NCBI RefSeq assembly: GCF_045287255.1
Contig: NZ_CP137142.1
Location: 1,426,001-1,490,000, forward strand
Length of the DNA stretch: 64,000 bases
Reading direction: 5' to 3'
Source: Henriciella sp045287255
Lineage (GTDB): Bacteria > Pseudomonadota > Alphaproteobacteria > Caulobacterales > Hyphomonadaceae
Made by a program: the position numbers and the translations under genes. This document shows positions 59,237 to 64,000 of this stretch, in pieces. Within the stretch, counting starts at the first letter, position 1. Every line of letters starts with the position of its first letter. Under the pieces are notes generated by a model, which saw only the letters and a list, made by a program, of their open reading frames with translations, was not told where the DNA came from and did no database searches.

Positions 59237-60217
59237 CTACTCAACCAGCATCTCTTCACGGAACCAGGAGACAAACCGGCTGATGCCATCGCTCAGAGCA
59301 ACCTTGGGTGCATAGCCATAATCTGTTTGCATACGGGTGATATCTGCGCAGGTTTCTGTCACGTCGCCCGGCTGCATGGGCTCCATCTGCTTATGCGCTG
59401 TACGCCCTGTCGCACGCTCAATTGTGGCAATAAAATCAAGCAAAGCAATCGGTTCATTGTGCCCGATATTATAGATGTGATGAGGACGCCTGCCGCTTTC
59501 AAAATGCGGTGTTTCGGTAGCGATCGCCATAACCCCTGAAACGGCGTCATCAATGTACGTGAAATCGCGTTTCATCTGGCCACCATTGAATACGCGAATG
59601 GTTTCACCTTTCAGGATTTTTTCGGTAAACGACCAGTAGGCCATATCGGGTCGGCCCCAAGGTCCGTAGACGGTGAAAAAACGCATACCGATCTGCTGTA
59701 ACCCGTACAGTTTGGCATAAGTCTGGCTCATGAGTTCGTCTGCGCGCTTGGTCGCCGCATAGAGCGAGACCGGACTATCCACTGCAGCGTCTTCCCGAAA
59801 CGGGGCCTGCGTATTGTCGCCATAAACCGAACTTGAAGATGCATAAGCGAGAAGAGGCTGGCGCGCGGCATGTCGGCAGAACTCCAGAACCGACAAATGC
59901 CCGGTCAGGTTGGATGAGGCGTAAGCAAATGGATTTTCGATCGAATAACGTACGCCCGCCTGCGCCGCTAAATGGATTACGCGATCAATATCGTCGCGTT
60001 CTGGAAGCTGTAGAAGAGCATCGTGATCGGCCAAATCCATTCTGCGAAAGGTAAAAGCAGCATTGCCTTGCAATTGCGCCAAACGCGCGTCTTTTAGAGC
60101 TGGGCTGTAATAATCATTGAGGTTATCGATACCAAGCACTTGATGGCCAGCTTTCAACAAGCTTGCAGCCACCCGCGAGCCAATGAAACCAGCAACACCT
60201 GTAACCAGAAAGAACAT
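59237..60217 (-). CDS. NAD-dependent UDP-glucuronate 4-epimerase-like protein
   Basis: This is a 326-residue extended SDR. The Rossmann motif is VTGVAGFIGSRVAASLLKAG, the active-site Ser lies in YASSSSVYGDNTQAPF, and YxxxK is in SLYAATKRADELM. The pattern RFFTVYGPWGRPDMAYWSFT is typical of UDP-glucuronate 4-epimerases, which make UDP-galacturonate for surface polysaccharides. It lies 78 bases downstream of galU and probably shares its transcript. Confidence 0.92.
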   Translation of the reverse strand: MFFLVTGVAGFIGSRVAASLLKAGHQVLGIDNLNDYYSPALKDARLAQLQGNAAFTFRRMDLADHDALLQLPERDDIDRVIHLAAQAGVRYSIENPFAYASSNLTGHLSVLEFCRHAARQPLLAYASSSSVYGDNTQAPFREDAAVDSPVSLYAATKRADELMSQTYAKLYGLQQIGMRFFTVYGPWGRPDMAYWSFTEKILKGETIRVFNGGQMKRDFTYIDDAVSGVMAIATETPHFESGRRPHHIYNIGHNEPIALLDFIATIERATGRTAHKQMEPMQPGDVTETCADITRMQTDYGYAPKVALSDGISRFVSWFREEMLVE

Positions 60218-60295
60218 CGCGACTCCTCAGTCCGTCCGGTCTAAACCCGCCGCAGATTTATTGAAAGTCAGTAAATACTGCCAAGATGACATATA

Positions 60296-61159
60296 TTACT
60301 TTGCGGCGTTGACCAGCTCGCGTGCGACAGCCCCGATCTCAGCATGGTCAAGCGCATGCGCAAGGACAGCCTCAAAATAGCCCTCCTTGGATCCGCAATC
60401 ATAGTCCTTGCCCTCGAACTCATAAGCGTGGAAGGCCTGAGCCTCCATAAGGCGCGCCATAGCGTCGGTCAGTTGGATTTCACCCCCTGCCCCAGCGCCC
60501 TGATCCTCAAGCAGACCAAAAATTTCAGGCTGCAAGATGTAGCGTCCGGTAATCTTGAGGTTAGATGGCGCTTCATCACGGGGTGGTTTTTCCACCATGC
60601 CAGACATTTCGATTAAGCGGTCATTTCGCGACTTTGGCGCGATGACACCGTACGACGATACGCGATCCTCAGGCACCTGATCAACGGCAATCACATTTCC
60701 GCCAACTTGATCATAGGCCTCAACCATTTGGGCAAGACAGGATTTTTCCGCTTTCACGATCACGTCTGGCAGCAGGATCGCAAAGGGTTCGTTGCCCACA
60801 ATGTCACGAGCACACCAGATTGCATGACCAAGCCCCAAAGGCGCCTGCTGACGCACGAAGCTCGCAGCACCGGGCTTGAGAAGGCGAGCCTCAAGATCTT
60901 CGAGAACGCCAGCCTTGCGCTTTTGCTGTAGCGTTGCCTCCAGCTCATAGGCACGGTCAAAATAGTCCTCGATGGCCCCTTTATTTCGGCCCGTCACAAA
61001 GACGATGTGCTCAACTCCGGCCTCAAGTGCTTCATCGACCACGTACTGGATCGCTGGCCGGTCCACGACTGGCAGCATTTCTTTCGGAATCGCTTTCGTA
61101 GCGGGCAAAACCCGTGTCCCCAAACCAGCAACCGGCAGTACAGCCTTACGAATCGTCAT
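60296..61159 (-). CDS. galU: UTP-glucose-1-phosphate uridylyltransferase
   Basis: GalU makes UDP-glucose, the precursor for UDP-glucuronate and many polysaccharides. The 287-residue protein shows KAVLPVAGLGTRVLPATKAI with PKEMLPVVDRP, FVTGRNKGAIEDYFD, LPDVIVKAEKSCLAQM and VEKPPRDEAPSNL. AGGAGACGTCG precedes the ATG. Its product pathway fits the epimerase downstream and the divergently placed sugar transferase. Confidence 0.95.
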   Translation of the reverse strand: MTIRKAVLPVAGLGTRVLPATKAIPKEMLPVVDRPAIQYVVDEALEAGVEHIVFVTGRNKGAIEDYFDRAYELEATLQQKRKAGVLEDLEARLLKPGAASFVRQQAPLGLGHAIWCARDIVGNEPFAILLPDVIVKAEKSCLAQMVEAYDQVGGNVIAVDQVPEDRVSSYGVIAPKSRNDRLIEMSGMVEKPPRDEAPSNLKITGRYILQPEIFGLLEDQGAGAGGEIQLTDAMARLMEAQAFHAYEFEGKDYDCGSKEGYFEAVLAHALDHAEIGAVARELVNAAK

Positions 61160-61238
61160 CGACGTCTCCTTAACTTTGAAGACGTGATAGCGCCGAACAC
61201 CCTAAGATGACCAGTCACGCACTGCCGATCAGCATTCC

Positions 61239-61496
61239 CTACAATGATGAGTATAGACCTATACCGCCAAGCCAGGTTCCTACACAGGCCCCGATGACCA
61301 GCCATGTGATAAACTGCGCCGAGAACTTGGTCTGACGCACAGAGAAATGGCGATTCAACTTGTCCTGAAGGGCCTTTGCAGGCGAGGTGACAGGAACCAC
61401 CAATGAACCCGCGTCCAAATCAGCGACCTCACCATTCGAGACATCGCTGGCATCCTCTAAGGGTTGCTTGTCTGGCTTTCGTAGCGCTTCACCCAT
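61239..61496 (-). CDS. Small membrane protein of unknown function
   Basis: This 85-residue protein has a polar, acidic N-terminus, a basic stretch (DKLNRHFSVRQTKF) and one C-terminal transmembrane segment (FITWLVIGACVGTWLGGIGL). A strong AGGAGAGC ribosome site eight bases before the ATG supports it as a real gene. No family is recognised. It lies upstream of galU on the same strand, 79 bases away. Confidence 0.65.
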   Translation of the reverse strand: MGEALRKPDKQPLEDASDVSNGEVADLDAGSLVVPVTSPAKALQDKLNRHFSVRQTKFSAQFITWLVIGACVGTWLGGIGLYSSL

Positions 61497-61582
61497 GATC
61501 GCTCTCCTAATGTCGAAAGATCACTATCGGAAATTAGGCCTAAGCAAGTCCTAAAATCAGGTAGCAGATTTCATACGCCCCA

Positions 61583-61605
61583 AAATTCCCCAGAGACGGG
61601 AATTT
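61583..61605. promoter_or_regulatory. Inverted repeat in the promoter region of the sugar transferase
   Basis: AAATTCCC (61583-61590) and GGGAATTT (61598-61605) are perfect eight-base arms with a seven-base spacer. The centre-to-centre distance is about one and a half helical turns. It sits in the 236-base divergent gap, 128 bases upstream of the sugar transferase ATG, and could be an operator. Confidence 0.4.
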
Positions 61606-61732
61606 CCGGTGTGTTCATCACCAAAACTCCCCTCAAAGATGAATAATTCTCAGGGACAGCTAATTTTTGTTGCAATTCCGTAATGAAATTTCCTACCAAG
61701 CCCATGACTAACAGCGATGAAGGGGTCGGCTG

Positions 61733-62434
61733 ATGGGTCTACAAAGCCTCAATTTTGAGGCTGGCACTGCTTTTTCAGCAGAGCCAGCGACAGGATATAA
61801 TGAATCTGACTCGCGGCTACTCGGCCTTAACGGACCGGTGAAGAGAGCCATGGATATTGCGCTGGTTATGCCAGCGCTGATCTTCCTGCTTCCAGTTTTC
61901 CTTATTATTGCTCTGATCATCAAACTTGAGGGTGGGCCCATCTTCTTTATCCAGCAGCGCCTGGGACGAGACGGCAAACGCTTCGGCATGATTAAATTCC
62001 GAACCATGCACACGGACGCAGAGGCGCGGTTGGATGCTCTGCTTGAACAATGCGTCGATAGCCGTGCGGAATGGGAAACTTTCCAGAAACTGAAGCGGGA
62101 TCCCCGTATCACGCGATCTGGTGATTTCCTTCGACGCTCCTCTCTGGATGAACTCCCGCAGCTGCTCAATATTCTGATCGGAGATATGTCTGTCGTCGGT
62201 CAGCGCCCGATCTTGCTCAATCAGCGCGATGCCTATGGTGTGCATATCAAAGGGTATGAGCGCGCACGCCCAGGACTGACCGGCCTCTGGCAAGTCTCCG
62301 GGCGCAATGCATTAAGTTTTCAGGACCGCGCGGCCCTCGGCAGTGAATATGTCAATCAATGGAGCTTGTGGTTTGATATCAAACTCATCGCACTCACCGT
62401 GCCGCGGGTCCTGCTCAGCAAAGACGCTTTCTAA
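61733..62434 (+). CDS. Exopolysaccharide-type sugar transferase (polyprenyl-phosphate glycosyl-1-phosphate transferase)
   Basis: This 233-residue monotopic phosphoglycosyl transferase starts surface polysaccharide repeat units on undecaprenyl phosphate. It has one N-terminal membrane helix (KRAMDIALVMPALIFLLPVF) and the catalytic domain with KFRTMHTDAEARLDAL, ITRSGDFLRRSSLDELPQLL (catalytic Asp-Glu), GDMSVVGQRPILLNQRDAYG and RPGLTGLWQVSGRNALSF. It lacks the five-helix N-terminal part of WbaP-like enzymes. No other polysaccharide glycosyltransferase genes follow, so it may act with a locus elsewhere. Confidence 0.93.
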   Translation: MGLQSLNFEAGTAFSAEPATGYNESDSRLLGLNGPVKRAMDIALVMPALIFLLPVFLIIALIIKLEGGPIFFIQQRLGRDGKRFGMIKFRTMHTDAEARLDALLEQCVDSRAEWETFQKLKRDPRITRSGDFLRRSSLDELPQLLNILIGDMSVVGQRPILLNQRDAYGVHIKGYERARPGLTGLWQVSGRNALSFQDRAALGSEYVNQWSLWFDIKLIALTVPRVLLSKDAF

Positions 62435-62438
62435 GCTT

Positions 62439-63209
62439 CTAAAGTGATGCCCACTGGTGGCCACCATCAACAACGATGGTTGATCCCGTCATGAACCCCC
62501 CCGCCTCAGACGCGAGCAGCAAGAGCGGGCCAGACAGCTCTTCATGCTGCCCAAAGCGGCGCATCGGGATACGCTTGCGCATCTTCTCGCCTTCATCACT
62601 ATCAAGGAAGGTGTCGTTGATTTCGGTCTTGAAATAGCCCGGCGCAATCGCATTCACGCGCACACCATAACGCGCCATTTCAAGCGCCATCGCTCGGGTC
62701 ATGTGATCACATGCTGCTTTCGATGCGCAGTAAGCCGCCATCGTCTGACCCACACGGAGCCCGGCGACGGAGGCAATATTGATCATGCTGCCTGGCTTAC
62801 CCGCCTTCGCCAGCGCACCAGCAAAGGTCCGCGCAACCAGCCAGACCCCTTTGACATTGGTGTCCATGACCAGATCGAAATCGTCTTCATCCATTCTGAT
62901 AAAAAAGTCTTCGCGGCTAAGGCCAGAATTGTTGATGATAATATCCGCAGGACCACCAAAGCGCTCGATCGTCGCGGCAAGGGCCGCTTCAATCGTATCC
63001 GCCTTGGTCACATCCATCGCCACAGGCAGGGCCTCCCCGCCACTCGTCTCAATTTCAGAGGCCAGCGCCTCAAGACGATCAACGCGTCGCGCCGCCAAAA
63101 CAACCTTTGCGCCAGCGGCTGCAAGAGTCTTGGCAAAATGCCGTCCAAGCCCGGAAGATGCCCCCGTTACGAGCGCAACTTTGCCCGTCAGATCAAATCG
63201 ATCCGCCAT
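62439..63209 (-). CDS. SDR family oxidoreductase (FabG-like)
   Basis: This is a 256-residue classical SDR. From the ATG at 63209 (MADRFDLTGK, preceded by AAGGAA) it shows TGASSGLGRHFAKTLAAAGA, NNSG in place of NNAG, the catalytic Ser in MINIASVAGLRVG, YCASK and a C-terminal GFMTGSTIVVDGGHQWASL. It could be a 3-hydroxyacyl-CoA or 3-oxoacyl reductase. It lies 33 bases after the dienoyl-CoA reductase-like gene and probably shares its transcript. Confidence 0.92.
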   Translation of the reverse strand: MADRFDLTGKVALVTGASSGLGRHFAKTLAAAGAKVVLAARRVDRLEALASEIETSGGEALPVAMDVTKADTIEAALAATIERFGGPADIIINNSGLSREDFFIRMDEDDFDLVMDTNVKGVWLVARTFAGALAKAGKPGSMINIASVAGLRVGQTMAAYCASKAACDHMTRAMALEMARYGVRVNAIAPGYFKTEINDTFLDSDEGEKMRKRIPMRRFGQHEELSGPLLLLASEAGGFMTGSTIVVDGGHQWASL

Positions 63210-63242
63210 AGTATTTTCCTTCAAACTGATTCAAGAGATGTC

Positions 63243-64000
63243 TTAGACGGTCCGTTTCGCCCTGTCTTTGGCATTTGTGGCTTCAATCGCCTCACGTGCG
63301 GCCTGCCACTGCGCATCACCCCATTGGGCCAGCTGTGAGAAATTGCCGCCAGTTGCATTATAGGCGGCACCATCAATCGCGATGGTCTGACCATTCACAT
63401 ATTCAGCGCCCGGTCCCATCAGGAAGACGGCCAGGTTGACCAGCTCATGCATCTTGCCGATCCGGCCCATCGGGTTGCGCCCATCTCTGGCCATGTCCTC
63501 TGTACTGTCGGCATCGGGGGCGAGACGCTTGGTCATCCCTTCGGTTGGGAAAGGGCCCGGTGCAATTGCATTGAAGCGAAGGTTGTAACGCCCCCACTCC
63601 ACCGCGAGAGATTGCGTCATCGTGTTGACCGCTGACTTGGACATCGCAGAGGGCACAACGAATGGACCACCATTCCAGATCCACGTGGTCAGGATGGAAA
63701 TGACATTGCCCTTCAGCCCCTCTTTGATCCAGCGCGTGCCAATGTCATGGGTCATGTAGAACGTACCGCGGAACACGATATTCGCGATGGCATCAAAGCC
63801 ACGGATCGAGAGGTCTTCGGTGCGTGAAATGAAGTTTCCGGCCGCATTGTTCACAAGACCTGTCAGCGGCCCATGCTCGCTCCAGATCTTGTCATTCATT
63901 TCAGTGATCGCTTCAGCGACGCGAATATCGCAAGCATGACCGACAACCTTGCCGCCATGCTTTTCCATCAATTCCTTGGCAGTCTCTTCGACTACGCCGC
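63243..64000 (-). CDS. SDR, 2,4-dienoyl-CoA reductase-like (N-terminus cut by window edge)
   Basis: The frame is open to the right edge, so the start and the Rossmann glycine motif are missing. About 252 codons are visible. VNNAAGNFISRTEDLSIRGF resembles 2,4-dienoyl-CoA reductases. In place of the usual YxxxK there is SAMSKSAVNTMTQSLAVEWG, the Ser-x-x-x-Lys arrangement of the dienoyl-CoA reductase branch. The C-terminus is NGQTIAIDGAAYNATGGNF. It would reduce 2,4-dienoyl-CoA during oxidation of unsaturated fatty acids. Confidence 0.85.
   Translation of the reverse strand, partial: GVVEETAKELMEKHGGKVVGHACDIRVAEAITEMNDKIWSEHGPLTGLVNNAAGNFISRTEDLSIRGFDAIANIVFRGTFYMTHDIGTRWIKEGLKGNVISILTTWIWNGGPFVVPSAMSKSAVNTMTQSLAVEWGRYNLRFNAIAPGPFPTEGMTKRLAPDADSTEDMARDGRNPMGRIGKMHELVNLAVFLMGPGAEYVNGQTIAIDGAAYNATGGNFSQLAQWGDAQWQAAREAIEATNAKDRAKRTV

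Noticed and set aside
62544..63338. A 264-codon open frame opposite the SDR genes
   Set aside because: It spans two well-supported SDR genes on the other strand and resembles no protein family.
1..64000. tRNA, rRNA, CRISPR arrays, insertion sequences, integrases or prophage genes
   Set aside because: I looked through the gaps and gene products and saw no cloverleaf-like sequence, spaced direct repeats, transposase or phage gene.

Overview
The window is an ordinary, densely packed stretch of chromosome from an alphaproteobacterium, most likely a marine, dimorphic or budding member of the Hyphomonadaceae/Maricaulaceae/Caulobacterales group. The evidence is conserved alphaproteobacterial gene order (murA-DUF2948-hisD-UPF0262; amiC-mrcA-prfB; dnaG-rpoD; slt/dapA-smpB), an M23 peptidase plus bactofilin pair of the Hyphomonas LmdC-BacA type, a perfect CtrA full site (TTAA-N7-TTAAC), a TonB-dependent receptor and abundant acyl-CoA and SDR enzymes. 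I see no rRNA, tRNA, CRISPR array, insertion sequence, integrase or prophage, and no gap longer than about 300 bases without a gene.

Layout. 1-1.2 kb: a SulP anion transporter cut by the left edge. 1.3-4.8 kb (minus): murA, DUF2948, hisD, UPF0262. 4.9-11.3 kb: anmK, tyrS, a YhdP/AsmA-like giant and a Bcp peroxiredoxin. 11.3-20.6 kb: the cell-envelope and information core, with lmdC-bacA (+), then on the minus strand prfB (with its programmed +1 frameshift site), mrcA/PBP1A, amiC, a small unknown ORF coupled to rpoD, rpoD and dnaG. 22.6-30.6 kb: thiolase, a BON-LysM protein, a LysE exporter, a TonB receptor, a very acidic repeat-rich unknown protein and a di-iron fatty acid hydroxylase. 30.6-36.4 kb (minus): tetR, RND adaptor, RND pump and a thioredoxin-fold lipoprotein in one tight operon. 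36.5-45.4 kb: nitroreductase, acyl-CoA dehydrogenase, a triple YceI module ending in a cytochrome b561-YceI fusion, gamma-glutamyltransferase, zapE and a rhomboid protease. 45.5-54.7 kb: an EamA permease, purE-purK-phzF, a diguanylate cyclase, DUF465, an SDR-fold protein lacking the catalytic Tyr, def, rmuC, ychF and a membrane-anchored TIR-like protein. 54.8-64 kb: slt, dapA, smpB, a threonine dehydratase-like enzyme, a UDP-glucuronate epimerase, galU, an exopolysaccharide-type sugar transferase and two fatty-acyl SDRs, the last cut by the right edge.

How it works together. Cell wall genes recur: murA makes precursor, anmK recycles it, mrcA polymerises and crosslinks, amiC, slt and the LmdC-type peptidase cut, and bactofilin probably positions LmdC. 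The CtrA box upstream of lmdC-bacA suggests cell-cycle timing of that module. galU, the epimerase and the sugar transferase supply and start a surface polysaccharide. The thiolase, acyl-CoA dehydrogenase and the 2,4-dienoyl-CoA reductase-like SDR fit fatty-acid oxidation. Packing is extreme: five of eleven convergent gene pairs overlap by exactly four bases, sharing one palindromic YTAR stop.

No complete undescribed system stands out. The best leads are the TIR-like membrane protein lacking the usual catalytic Glu, the acidic repeat protein, the triple YceI/b561 cassette, the Tyr-less SDR behind an RBS-overlapping hairpin, the rpoD-coupled small ORF and the CtrA site at lmdC-bacA.
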